A stretch of 64,000 nt of DNA from an uncultured Aliiroseovarius sp. (GTDB taxonomy: Bacteria; Pseudomonadota; Alphaproteobacteria; Rhodobacterales; Rhodobacteraceae). Numbering within the stretch: the stretch's first letter is position 1; each line of letters starts with the position of its first letter. A program made the position numbers and the translations under genes. Under the pieces are notes generated by a model, which was given only the letters and a program-made list of their open reading frames with translations, ran no database searches and was not told the DNA's origin. The stretch covers positions 524,489-588,488 of the forward strand of contig NZ_CANLNB010000004.1 in NCBI RefSeq assembly GCF_947492455.1. Direction: 5' to 3'. Of this stretch, positions 10,089-18,493 are shown piece after piece.

Positions 10089-11063
10089 ATGTCGGTGAAT
10101 ACCAGAATGACGACGCCCTGCGAAATCTTGACCATCACGCTGAAGCCCGCCGTTGATTACGCGACCTCGACGGAACGCGTAACTCCGGGTGCGAAACTGT
10201 ATTGTAGCGCTCCGCGGATTGATCCCGGTGGGGGCGGCGTGAATGTGGCACGGACGATCCTGAAACTGGGCGGGAGCGCGAAGGCATTCGTGGCGGTCGG
10301 CGGATCCATGGGGGATCTGCTGTTAGAGCTGCTCGCGAAAGAAGGCGTCCCGGTCATTGCCAGTCGGATCACCGGGGAAACCGGGTACAGTCTGGCGGTC
10401 ATGGACGAGGAAGCGCAAAAGCAGTATCGGTTTTCGCTGCCCGGCGCGCTGTTGCATGCGGTTGAGGGGCAAATGCTGCTTGACCAGATCGCGCCCGAGG
10501 TGCCGACGCACGGAATTGTTGTTCTAAGTGGGGGAATGGCGGCAGGGCTTGCCGATGATTTTGTGCAAGAGGTGCAGAAGGTTGCGCAACGCCACGACAC
10601 GCGTCTGATCGTCGACACGTCCAAGACGCCGCTTCAGCACATGATCGACAACCCGCACGCCCCTGTCGACGTGTTGCGGCTGGATCGCAGCGAAATCGAG
10701 AAGGCGTTCGGCAGAACGCTAAAATCGATCTCGGACAATCTGTATTTCTCGGAAGAGCTCGTGCGCCGGGGTGTCGCAAAGATCGTCGTGGCAGGGCATG
10801 GCGCCGCGGGATCGTGCATGGTAGCGGACGGCCAGAGGTTCTTTTGCCGCGCGCCCAAAGTGCCCGAGCGCAGCAAAGTCGGTGCCGGGGACGCACTGGT
10901 CGGGTCCTTCACGCTGTCGCTGTCCCGGGGCGATCCACCCGAGCATGCCTTGCAGTGGGGCGTCGCCGCCGCCGCCGCGACCGTCAGTACCGAGGGCACG
11001 GCCCTGTGTGAACAGGCCGTGACCGAAGCGCTGTTAGGGCAGTGCCGGCTGGAACAGTTCTAG
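10089..11063 (+). CDS. PfkB-family sugar kinase (1-phosphofructokinase-like)
   Basis: This 324-residue ribokinase/PfkB-superfamily kinase resembles FruK/PfkB phosphofructokinases and tagatose-6-phosphate kinases. It has the N-terminal ILTITLKPAVDYA segment, the glycine-rich PGGGGVNVARTILKLGG motif (about residue 40) and the C-terminal PfkB signature VGAGDALVGSFTLSLSRG (about 270) that carries the catalytic Asp. It phosphorylates a sugar phosphate in the cytoplasm; fructose-6-phosphate or fructose-1-phosphate is most likely but not provable. A second start six codons downstream (MTTPCEILT) is equally good. It lies 63 bases after the AAA+ gene on the same strand, so co-transcription is possible. 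No PTS gene is nearby. Confidence 0.85.
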   Translation: MSVNTRMTTPCEILTITLKPAVDYATSTERVTPGAKLYCSAPRIDPGGGGVNVARTILKLGGSAKAFVAVGGSMGDLLLELLAKEGVPVIASRITGETGYSLAVMDEEAQKQYRFSLPGALLHAVEGQMLLDQIAPEVPTHGIVVLSGGMAAGLADDFVQEVQKVAQRHDTRLIVDTSKTPLQHMIDNPHAPVDVLRLDRSEIEKAFGRTLKSISDNLYFSEELVRRGVAKIVVAGHGAAGSCMVADGQRFFCRAPKVPERSKVGAGDALVGSFTLSLSRGDPPEHALQWGVAAAAATVSTEGTALCEQAVTEALLGQCRLEQF

Positions 11064-11088
11064 CACCGCCCAGCCTGCACCGATCCAA

Positions 11089-13059
11089 TCACTTCCGCCG
11101 TTTCGGCGTATCATTTCCGCCCGCTGCCTTGGCCGCCGCACGGGCGCGGTTTTTCTTGCTGCTGGGTTTGCCCTTCGGCGGGGGCGGTCCCTTGGGTCCG
11201 TCTTTGCGGTGTTTGGGTTTGCCACCGTCAAAGCCACCAGAGGCCTTCTTGGGTTTGCCCTTGTTCTTGGTGTCAGACGATTTACGCGGCGCCAATGCGC
11301 CGTGTGCGCCCTCATCCAATTCGCGTTTCTTCGGCCCTTTGTGACGCGGCTTGCGGTCTTCGGGTTTGGGTTTGCGCGGCTTGGGCGCGGGATCGTCGTT
11401 CCAGTCGATCGGAGGCGTGTTCCCTTTGCGGTGACGCGGTTTTCCAGAAAAGTCACGGTCACGTTTGGGGCGCTTGAAGTCGGGCACGTCGGGGGCACCG
11501 TCCAGCCGGACGATCTCTTTGGTCTTCTCAACCCGCATGTTAGGGCCAATCGCCGCGACGAACCCGTCCACGGCTTGCTCGCGGATTTCGATAAAGCTTT
11601 GATCGTCCGCGATGCGGATCGCGCCGATATCGTCCTTGGTGATGTCGCCCGCCTTGCAGATCATCGGCAGCAGGAAGCGCGGCGAGGCGTGTTGGTTGCG
11701 CCCTTCCGAGACGGAGAACCACACGCTGGGGCCAAACGGCGCTTTGGGCTTGCGCTTCTGGTCGGTGAATTCCTGCAGCTCCTCAGGGGCCGAGTGGCGC
11801 GTTTTGTATTGCCGCAGATAGGCAGCGGCCAGTTGCTCGGGCGAGAAGTTTTCGACCAGCTGGGCCACAGCGCTCTGTTCGCTGTCCATGATTTCGACCG
11901 TCCAGTCGTCCGAGGCCAGCATGCGCTCTTCGTCGCGGCTGTTCACGGCGTCAGCAGAAGGCGCAGGGCCCCATTCTGCGTTCAGCTTGGCGAACTTCAG
12001 AATGCGTTCGGCCTTTTTGCGCGACGACGGCACAACGACCAGCGCACTGACGCCCTTACGTCCAGCCCGACCCGTCCGGCCCGAGCGGTGCAGAAGCGTT
12101 TCATGGCTGCTGGGCAGTTCGGCATGGACCACGAGGTCCAGATTGGGCAGGTCAATGCCGCGCGCGGCCACATCGGTCGCCACGCAGACCCGCGCGCGCC
12201 CATCGCGCATTGCCTGAAGCGCGTTAGAGCGTTCGCTTTGGGTCAGTTCGCCCGACAGGGCCACGACCGAGAATCCCCGGTTCGACAAGCGTGCCGTCAG
12301 GCGCGACACCATCGCGCGGGTGTTGCAGAACACGATGGAGTTCGGCGCTTCGTAATAGCGCAGCACGTTGATGATCGCGTTTTCGCCATCGCGGGGGGAC
12401 ACCGTCATCGCGCGGTATTCGATGTCGCTGTGCTGTTTCTTTTCGCCTACGGTCGACACACGTTCCGCGTCGCGCTGATAGCTTTTGGCAAGCTTGGTGA
12501 TGGCGGCGGGTACGGTGGCCGAGAACAGCAGCGTCTGGCGGTCTTCCGGCGTCTCTTCCAGAATGAACTCCAGATCTTCGCGGAAGCCCAGATCCAGCAT
12601 TTCGTCCGCTTCGTCCAGCACCACGGCGCGGATCTGGGTCAGGTCGATGGACCCGCGCATGATGTGATCGCGCAGACGGCCCGGCGTGGCAACGACAACA
12701 TGTGCACCGCGGGCCAAGGCACGACGTTCGTCGCGCATATCCATGCCGCCCACGCAGGATGCCAGAAAGGCGCCTGCATCTTTGTAAAGCCAACCGAGTT
12801 CTCGCTTCACCTGCATTGCCAGCTCGCGCGTGGGCGCGATGACCAGCGCAAGCGGCGCACCAGAGGCACCGAACGTGTCGTCGTCCCCAAGGATCGTCGG
12901 CGCGATGGCCAGCCCGAACCCAATCGTCTTACCCGATCCGGTTTGGGCCGATACCAGAAGGTCACGCCCGTCCAGATCCGGGTTGGTAACCGCCTGCTGA
13001 ACAGGGGTCAAAGTGTCATAGCCCTTGCGGGCAAGCGCATCTGCGATGGTTTGTTTCAC
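11089..13059 (-). CDS. DEAD-box ATP-dependent RNA helicase (DeaD/CsdA-like)
   Basis: This RNA helicase unwinds structured RNA, usually in ribosome assembly and cold adaptation. Motifs in order are the Q-motif GYDTLTPVQQAV, Walker A SAQTGSGKT, PTRELA, TPGRL, VLDEADEMLDLGF, SAT (LFSATVP) and HRSGRTGRAGRKG. A DbpA-like RNA-binding region follows near residues 480-550 and then a Lys/Pro/Gly-rich basic tail of about 90 residues. I chose the GTG at 13059 (VKQTIADALARKGYD), which starts right at the Q-motif. An upstream GTG at 13095 would add twelve unconserved residues. Length is 656 residues. The gene stands alone, convergent with the PfkB gene, with 25 bases between their ends. Confidence 0.92.
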   Translation of the reverse strand: MKQTIADALARKGYDTLTPVQQAVTNPDLDGRDLLVSAQTGSGKTIGFGLAIAPTILGDDDTFGASGAPLALVIAPTRELAMQVKRELGWLYKDAGAFLASCVGGMDMRDERRALARGAHVVVATPGRLRDHIMRGSIDLTQIRAVVLDEADEMLDLGFREDLEFILEETPEDRQTLLFSATVPAAITKLAKSYQRDAERVSTVGEKKQHSDIEYRAMTVSPRDGENAIINVLRYYEAPNSIVFCNTRAMVSRLTARLSNRGFSVVALSGELTQSERSNALQAMRDGRARVCVATDVAARGIDLPNLDLVVHAELPSSHETLLHRSGRTGRAGRKGVSALVVVPSSRKKAERILKFAKLNAEWGPAPSADAVNSRDEERMLASDDWTVEIMDSEQSAVAQLVENFSPEQLAAAYLRQYKTRHSAPEELQEFTDQKRKPKAPFGPSVWFSVSEGRNQHASPRFLLPMICKAGDITKDDIGAIRIADDQSFIEIREQAVDGFVAAIGPNMRVEKTKEIVRLDGAPDVPDFKRPKRDRDFSGKPRHRKGNTPPIDWNDDPAPKPRKPKPEDRKPRHKGPKKRELDEGAHGALAPRKSSDTKNKGKPKKASGGFDGGKPKHRKDGPKGPPPPKGKPSSKKNRARAAAKAAGGNDTPKRRK

Positions 13060-13214
13060 GAGTAAGGTTCTTTGTATGTCCCGGCTGGCGCACACCCACT
13101 GCCTGCGCCTTGTCCTAGGTTAAGGGCGCCGTGTATCGGGTACAGAAGCGTTTGTATAGGTGTCGAAACCCAATGTTTTAAGAATGCGCGCGCCGAAAAG
13201 GCACCTTTTCCGCG

Positions 13215-15092
13215 TTATTCGGCGGGTTGGTCCGCTTTGACGTCCTGCATCCGTCCGCGCAGCTGTTCTTGCCATTCCTCCATCATCTCGTCGACGCGCG
13301 CCATATAGGCCTCGTTTTCCAACGGTGGGATGTTGATGTCGTAAAGCCCGGCCAGATCCAGCATCGCCTCGCGGTCGGCGTCCTCGAACTCTTCCAACAG
13401 CTTTTCGGCCTGCGCGCGGCTATGCCCCAGCGCCTCGAAGACCGAGCGGCTGGCTCGGATCGAGCTGTCATAGGTCTCGCGGATGATGTCGCGGCAGCCG
13501 ACGGACCACAGGTCATAGACGTGATTGCGGTCGATGGCACGGGCGACCAGATGCACATGCGGATGATGTTCGACCATATAGCGGACCAACTGGGTGATCG
13601 CCTCTTTGTCGTCAATGGCGATGACCAACACCTTTGCCTCGTCAATGCCCGCGGCATGCAGAAGGTCGGGGCGGGTGGCGTCTCCGAAATGGACGCTGAT
13701 GTGGAAGCGGCGCAGCATTTCCAGCTGCTCGGACGAGTAATCCAGCACGGTCGTGTCATAGCCCGCCCCACGAAGCGCGCGGTTCACGATGCCGCCGAAC
13801 CGGCCGTGACCAGCGATGATGATGGGGGCCTCGCCCGCGATCTCGTCCGCCTCGCGCTCTTCTTGCGCGCTGTATTTCGGAGCGATGACGCGGTCATATA
13901 GGATGAACAGGGCAGGGGTCAGCAGCATCGACAGCGCGACGACCAACAGAAGAAGGTCTGCGATGTCTTGCGGGATCACCGCATTGGCGACGGTGAAGGA
14001 CAGGAGGACGAAGCCAAACTCGCCTGCCTGTGCCAAGCCAAGGCCAAACAACCATTTGTCGCCACCTTGTAGATTGAAGGCTCGCCCCAGCACCAACAGG
14101 ATCGCGGATTTCAGCAGGATCAGACCAAGGGTCAGTCCGATGATCAGACCGAAGTTGCTGCCCAGTAGGCCGAAGTTGATCCCGGCGCCCACGGTGATGA
14201 AGAACACGCCCAGAAAGATGCCCTTGAAGGGATCAATGTCACTTTCCAGCTCGTGCCGATATTCGCTGCCAGCCATGACGACCCCCGCAAGGAAGGTGCC
14301 CAGCGCGGGCGAAAGGCCAACCAGCGTCATCAGAAGGGCGATGCCAAGGACCATCATCAGGGCGGTGGTGACAAACAGCTCGCGCAGGCGCGCCTTGGCG
14401 ACGAACCGGAAAATCGGCGTGGTCAGATAAGTGCCGATGAAGACCACGCCAGCGATTGCCGCCAGCGTCACCAGCGCCGTTTGCCAGCCGTTCAGCCCGT
14501 CGACAAGGCTCAGGTTCAACCCGCCGCCATGTCCATCATCATGTCCTGCTCCGTGCGCCAGTGTGTCCGCCAGTTCTGGCATCGCCAGCAACGGAATTAG
14601 CGCCAGCATAGGAATCACCGCGATGTCCTGCATCAACAGGACCGAGAAGCTCGCCTGACCCCCGTCCGAGCGCAAAAGCCCCTTTTCGCGCAGGGTCTGG
14701 TTCACAATCGCGGTCGAGGAGAGCGCCAGCACCAGCCCGATCGCCAATCCGACCGTCATCGGCAGTCCGAAGGCCAGACACACCGCCAGCACGGCACCGG
14801 TCGTGATCCCGACCTGAAGCCCGCCCAGTACGAAAATGCGGCTGCGCATCTCCCACAGGGATTTCGGGTTCATCTCGAGCCCGACAATGAACAGCATCAT
14901 CACCACGCCGAACTCGGCAAAATGCTGAAGCGCAATGACGTCTGCACCTGCCCAATGCAGGATCGGACTGATCGCGATGCCGGCCACAAGATAGCCCAGC
15001 ACCGATCCCAAACCGAAGCGTGACGCGATGGGCACCGCAATCACCCCGGCCAGAAACAGTGTGAATGTAATCAGCATAAATTCAGCGGTCAT
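13215..15092 (-). CDS. Monovalent cation:proton antiporter-2 (KefB/KefC/RosB type) with TrkA-N domain
   Basis: This 625-residue inner-membrane antiporter of the CPA2 family exchanges K+ or Na+ for protons. It has about 12 membrane segments (residues 1-385) including the conserved VVMMLFIVGLEMNPKSLW, SSTAIVNQTL and QAGEFGFVLLSF motifs. A cytoplasmic RCK/TrkA-N nucleotide-binding domain follows with IIIAGHGRFGGIVNRAL and a downstream acidic residue. The His-rich loop GAGHDDGHGG lies in an extramembrane segment. I chose the ATG at 15092 (MTAEFMLITF), preceded by a GAGGG site, rather than an in-frame start 90 bases upstream. It is single and stress-related by family. A KefF/G partner was not seen. 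Confidence 0.9.
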   Translation of the reverse strand: MTAEFMLITFTLFLAGVIAVPIASRFGLGSVLGYLVAGIAISPILHWAGADVIALQHFAEFGVVMMLFIVGLEMNPKSLWEMRSRIFVLGGLQVGITTGAVLAVCLAFGLPMTVGLAIGLVLALSSTAIVNQTLREKGLLRSDGGQASFSVLLMQDIAVIPMLALIPLLAMPELADTLAHGAGHDDGHGGGLNLSLVDGLNGWQTALVTLAAIAGVVFIGTYLTTPIFRFVAKARLRELFVTTALMMVLGIALLMTLVGLSPALGTFLAGVVMAGSEYRHELESDIDPFKGIFLGVFFITVGAGINFGLLGSNFGLIIGLTLGLILLKSAILLVLGRAFNLQGGDKWLFGLGLAQAGEFGFVLLSFTVANAVIPQDIADLLLLVVALSMLLTPALFILYDRVIAPKYSAQEEREADEIAGEAPIIIAGHGRFGGIVNRALRGAGYDTTVLDYSSEQLEMLRRFHISVHFGDATRPDLLHAAGIDEAKVLVIAIDDKEAITQLVRYMVEHHPHVHLVARAIDRNHVYDLWSVGCRDIIRETYDSSIRASRSVFEALGHSRAQAEKLLEEFEDADREAMLDLAGLYDINIPPLENEAYMARVDEMMEEWQEQLRGRMQDVKADQPAE

Positions 15093-15283
15093 GGCGCCCT
15101 CGCAATCGGTAACTTCGTTAAAATTTGCCCTGTTCGCGTTGGGCGGTATCGTTAGAAAAGCGTTCCAAGGGGGGCAGGTCAAGCAAGGGGAGCTTGGCGT
15201 GGTGAAGCAGGCGCGAGGAAAACCGACTTAAAAAGCGCTTTTGACCCTTGCCCCTGCGCGGCGACATAGCTAAACGGGTCGAC

Positions 15284-15373
15284 GGAGACGTGGCCGAGTG
15301 GTCGAAGGCGCTCCCCTGCTAAGGGAGTAGGCGGGAAACCGTCTCGAGGGTTCGAATCCCTTCGTCTCCGCCA
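15284..15373 (+). tRNA. tRNA-Ser (anticodon GCU)
   Basis: This is a complete 90-base class II tRNA including an encoded CCA end (15371-15373). The acceptor arm GGAGACG (15284-15290) pairs with CGTCTCC (15363-15369). The anticodon stem CTCCC/GGGAG frames the loop CTGCTAA, giving anticodon GCT. A variable arm, as expected for tRNA-Ser, precedes the T-arm GAGGGTTCGAATCCCTTC. It reads AGC/AGU codons. A serine-recombinase remnant begins 0.4 kb downstream, so this tRNA marks the edge of an integration site. Confidence 0.98.
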
Positions 15374-15740
15374 CCCACCCCTGTCTCAGGTTTCCCTGCA
15401 GAATTGGTTTGGATTGCAGCCGTCAATTCAGGCGGTTGTGGGCTCGTGTTTTGCACTGAGACTCACCGTCAGTCGGAATTCCCCTGTTCATTCTCAGAAG
15501 TCTCAAAGGCCCAATTGTGGCGGTGGGGTTTGGATAGGAGTTTCCCTGATAAGGGGTGATTTACAGGGAATTTTGCCAGTAATCGTTGGTTTGGTGCTGA
15601 TGATGGCAATTTAACTGCGGGGATAACAATGGGTTAGCCGTCGATTTCCCTAAACGCCGGAACAGGGAATCGGAATTCGGTATCAGGGTATATGCAGGCA
15701 AGGATCAGGAAACCTGGCGCGGTATCAGGGAGAGGGGAAT
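15374..15740. other. Mobile-element scar with TTCCCTG/CAGGGAA repeats
   Basis: This 367-base stretch between tRNA-Ser and the recombinase has no convincing gene. The 7-mer TTCCCTG or its complement CAGGGAA recurs at 15392-15398, 15542-15548, 15564-15570 and 15663-15669. The pair at 15542 and 15564 is inverted and could form a hairpin. The region has a different texture from neighbouring coding DNA. I read it as non-coding residue of an integrated element, possibly with recombinase-binding or attachment sites. Confidence 0.45.
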
Positions 15741-17000
15741 TCAGGCGAATCCGAGCAGGCGTTCCTGGGCAGACCAGTCCAGGGGAAGCGTGGTGCACAC
15801 GAGGGTTTCGAGAGTGAGCTCTATGGGTTGGGTGTCATTCAGAATGGCATATTGGAGTCGGGGGGACAGGAAGGCCAGAGGTAGGATACGGGCGACGTAG
15901 CTTTCTGACATGGAAGCCTTGGTGGCCACCGCGCGGATGGACGTGCCGGTTTTTATCTCGCCAACCCAAGCGTGGGCATTGCGTAACGCCTGGAGCAGGG
16001 TTTTGTCTGGTGTGGGTTCTCGCTCTCCGGCGATGATCTTCATCTCGGCGCCACATCGCCGGATGTTAAAGGGGGCAGAGTCGTCGAGAAGGCTCGCATG
16101 CAAATCGTCTGGGTTGCGTCCCAGTGCATCGGAAAGCTGATCCGCAGACAGCGTGATGCGCAGTTGCCCGTTTCCTAGAGTGCCGGACCGAATGAGCGGG
16201 GCGGCATGTTTGATCCCTACAGCCTCATCCCGCGTAATCAACTCTTTGACAGCCTCTGTTGCCGCAAGCGATCCAGCCACATCTGCCGCCGCCACTACCT
16301 CGTGCCGTTGAGCCGCGATCGCCAGGTGATCAATGACGGCTTTCACCACCGCCTGCTCCAGAGCCTTGGCTGGCAGTCGCCAGCCGGAGCGATCCGGCTT
16401 TCCTGTGACCAATCGATTGGAGACATAGTAGCGATGCCGGGTATTGCCTTTCTGCGTGTGAGAGGGCGTCAGCAGATCACCTGTCTCATCTCGCAATTTC
16501 CCAAGCAACGGCGCATGGTCATTGAGCGTTTGCGCGCGGGCCGTGCCTGCCTTACCCCGCCGTCGCATAGCGGTCGCTTCCAGTTTGCATTGCACCCGAT
16601 CCCACTGGTCCTTGGTGATGATGGCCGGGTGCTGTCCGGGATAGGTTTTGTCCTTGTGCCGGATCTGGCCGAGGTAGGTCGGGTTGCAGAGCAGATGATA
16701 GATTTGACCCCGGCTGAAGGGCCGTCCCCCCTGAACACGCCCGGTCGAGAATACATGGCGTTTGAAGAGGAGCCCGTCCTTCGCGCTCTGTCGCGTGACC
16801 GCATTTAGGCAGCCCAGCTCTTCATAGAGATCGAAGATCTGCCGGACCGTTTTGGCTTCGTCCTCGTTAACCACCAGTTCGCGCCTGTTCGGATCCGGGT
16901 GAGGGTCATAACCCAGTGGTGCCACGCCGCCCATCCAGAGGCCTTTCTTTTTCGAGGCCGCGATCGTGTCACGGATCCGGCGGCGGCGGTGACGCTGCAA
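15741..17000 (-). pseudogene. Serine site-specific recombinase, missing the catalytic N-terminus
   Basis: About 419 codons correspond to the middle and C-terminal parts of a large serine recombinase. They include the recombinase domain (RIRDTIAASKKKGLWMGG, APLGYDPHP, EDEAKTVRQIFDLYEELG, FSRGQIYHLLCNPTYLGQI) and a following zinc-ribbon/coiled-coil-like region. The resolvase catalytic domain (normally about 140 residues with the active-site Ser) is absent. The open frame begins with an Arg-rich run, QRHRRRRIRDTI, where a family member would continue upstream. The region before it codes in other frames and ends at a hairpin (17017-17043). This looks like a deletion breakpoint near 16980-17000 and not a true start. 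The protein could not catalyse recombination. Confidence 0.8.
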
Positions 17001-17016
17001 TCAAGTTGGAACCAAA

Positions 17017-17043
17017 CAGGGGCGCCCGAAATTGGCGCCCCTG
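17017..17043 (-). terminator. Rho-independent-like terminator of the small minus-strand gene
   Basis: CAGGGGCGCC (17017-17026) pairs perfectly over 10 bp with GGCGCCCCTG (17034-17043) around a 7-base loop. On the minus strand it lies 12 bases after the stop of the 54-residue gene and is followed by TTTGGTT. The recombinase breakpoint falls just beyond it. Confidence 0.6.
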
Positions 17044-17055
17044 TCTCATGCAATC

Positions 17056-17220
17056 TCAGTTCAGAAACTTGAGGCCGATCAATCGCCATGAATCCTGCTC
17101 TGGGATTCGTTTGATCTGCGCCATATAGGGGGTGCGTATCACCGCCCCGAAGCCGTTCTGCGCGTCAACATAAGCGATGGCGGCGAACAGGCGTTTCCCC
17201 CCTTTGTTCAGGCGCGCCAT
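17056..17220 (-). CDS. Small hypothetical protein (54 residues)
   Basis: This short frame starts MARLNKGGKRLFAAIAYV, continues DAQNGFGAVIRTPYMAQIKRI and ends LIGLKFLN. It sits 10 bases downstream of the dioxygenase gene on the same strand and directly upstream of a strong hairpin terminator, which supports real expression. The composition is protein-like: a hydrophobic stretch, then a basic segment ending in a WRLIGLKFLN-type tail. I do not recognise the family. It could be an intact small protein or the C-terminal end of a longer protein cut by the neighbouring mobile-element scar. Confidence 0.45.
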   Translation of the reverse strand: MARLNKGGKRLFAAIAYVDAQNGFGAVIRTPYMAQIKRIPEQDSWRLIGLKFLN

Positions 17221-17230
17221 AATGCTGCAA

Positions 17231-18412
17231 TTATGCGTGTCTACGATCCCACTGTGCGACGAGAAGCTCGTTAGTCTGTTCTTGGGTTTCCTGCTCAAGG
17301 ACAGATCTTCTAACCAATGCAGCCTGCGTTTCTGGTGCCAGTCCCCCAATCGGAGGATCCGTGTCGAGGTTCGTCGGGAACGAATACCCTTCGGCCGACG
17401 CCGCAATCACCGCGTCCAGTTCAGCCTCGGACATCTGCCCGTCACGCCAAATCGCGGAAAGTGCGCCAAATAGTTTTTTGCACATGCCCAACCGGTCCAC
17501 GCTTTCCATCGCGCGCCCAAAGGCGGACGAAACTTGGAGTAGATTGACCATCCGGTGCACGTCGGAGCTGTAGTTTTCGCCCGCTGCGTGGAATAGCGCG
17601 GGGTTGAAGAAGATCGCGTCGCCTTTTTCCAAGGGCAGTTGGACGTGATGTTCTTCAAAATGGGCGCGGAAGTCCTCGCGGCGCCACGCGGCGTAGCCCG
17701 GCTTGTAAAGCTGTGAGAACGGAAGCAGTTTTGTTGGCCCGCTTTCGATGGGAATGTCGCAATGGGCGATCCCGCCCTGTAGCGTCATCAAAGGCGAAAG
17801 ATCATGCACATGGGCCGGGTAGGTGGCGCTGACCTCGGCGGTTTGGAACCCAAGGTGATAGTCGCGATGGGCCTGCTGAGCTTGGCCGCCGGGGCGGACA
17901 AGGTTGATTTGCGCTGTCATTTGATAATTCGGCCCAAGCCACGCCTCGGCAGCGGCGTCGATGGCCGGGGCAGCGAAATAGCGGACAAAGACCTCTGGCG
18001 CTGCAAAGCAAAGCTTCTGTAGCGAGTTCCAGATCCGGTCGTTGCTGCCTGCGGGGGCAAAATGGTCGGCCGCCTCTCCGCTTTGTGCCTTCTCGTCCCT
18101 GATGATCTGTTCATAGGCCGCCGAAGCGGCGTCGATTGCAGCGTGATTGGGTTGTGCCTGCTTCAGCACGAACACGCCTGCGCCAGACTGCAGGATGGTC
18201 GCCCACTCGGCCATCAGGGAGCGCCGTAAGTTTGGGTTCGACAGGTGCTCGGTCAGGGCAGGGATGTCGTAGATCGGGATGTTCTTCACGATCGTTTTCG
18301 CGAGAGGTACTTGATCCGAAGAAAGTGCACGCGCGGTCAGGGCTGCGAACTCATCTAAGTTGCAGGCCTCTGCGGAATAGAAACCAGTTTTGGTCGGTAT
18401 TGCGGTGTTCAT
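17231..18412 (-). CDS. Phytanoyl-CoA dioxygenase (PhyH) family, Fe(II)/2-oxoglutarate oxygenase
   Basis: This 393-residue protein looks like a PhyH-type non-haem iron, 2-oxoglutarate-dependent oxygenase. The jelly-roll metal ligands are visible as the HRD triad (QQAHRDYHLGF, about residue 195) and a distal His in FNPALFHAAGENYSSD. A downstream Arg (DVHRMVN) is suited to binding the 2-oxoglutarate carboxylate. I chose the ATG at 18412 (MNTAIPTK) because AGGAGG lies eight bases upstream; an in-frame upstream ATG has no such site. It is divergent from a LacI-type regulator and sits beside the iol cluster, so a role in inositol or inositol-ether/ester oxidation is possible. The true substrate is unknown. 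Confidence 0.75.
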   Translation of the reverse strand: MNTAIPTKTGFYSAEACNLDEFAALTARALSSDQVPLAKTIVKNIPIYDIPALTEHLSNPNLRRSLMAEWATILQSGAGVFVLKQAQPNHAAIDAASAAYEQIIRDEKAQSGEAADHFAPAGSNDRIWNSLQKLCFAAPEVFVRYFAAPAIDAAAEAWLGPNYQMTAQINLVRPGGQAQQAHRDYHLGFQTAEVSATYPAHVHDLSPLMTLQGGIAHCDIPIESGPTKLLPFSQLYKPGYAAWRREDFRAHFEEHHVQLPLEKGDAIFFNPALFHAAGENYSSDVHRMVNLLQVSSAFGRAMESVDRLGMCKKLFGALSAIWRDGQMSEAELDAVIAASAEGYSFPTNLDTDPPIGGLAPETQAALVRRSVLEQETQEQTNELLVAQWDRRHA

Positions 18413-18493
18413 CGGGGTCCTCCTGTTCGTCATAGGTAAAATACAGGCGTCCGGGACTTGATTGCGGTCGAAAACACATCAATAAACCATCAA

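Noticed and set aside
11209-13065. A 618-codon plus-strand open frame over the DEAD-box gene
   Set aside because: The helicase motifs on the minus strand are complete; the plus frame is its codon-position shadow.
15741-17000. Treating the recombinase as an intact gene starting at TTG 17000
   Set aside because: The first residues are an Arg-rich run in the middle of a conserved domain, and the catalytic resolvase domain is absent.
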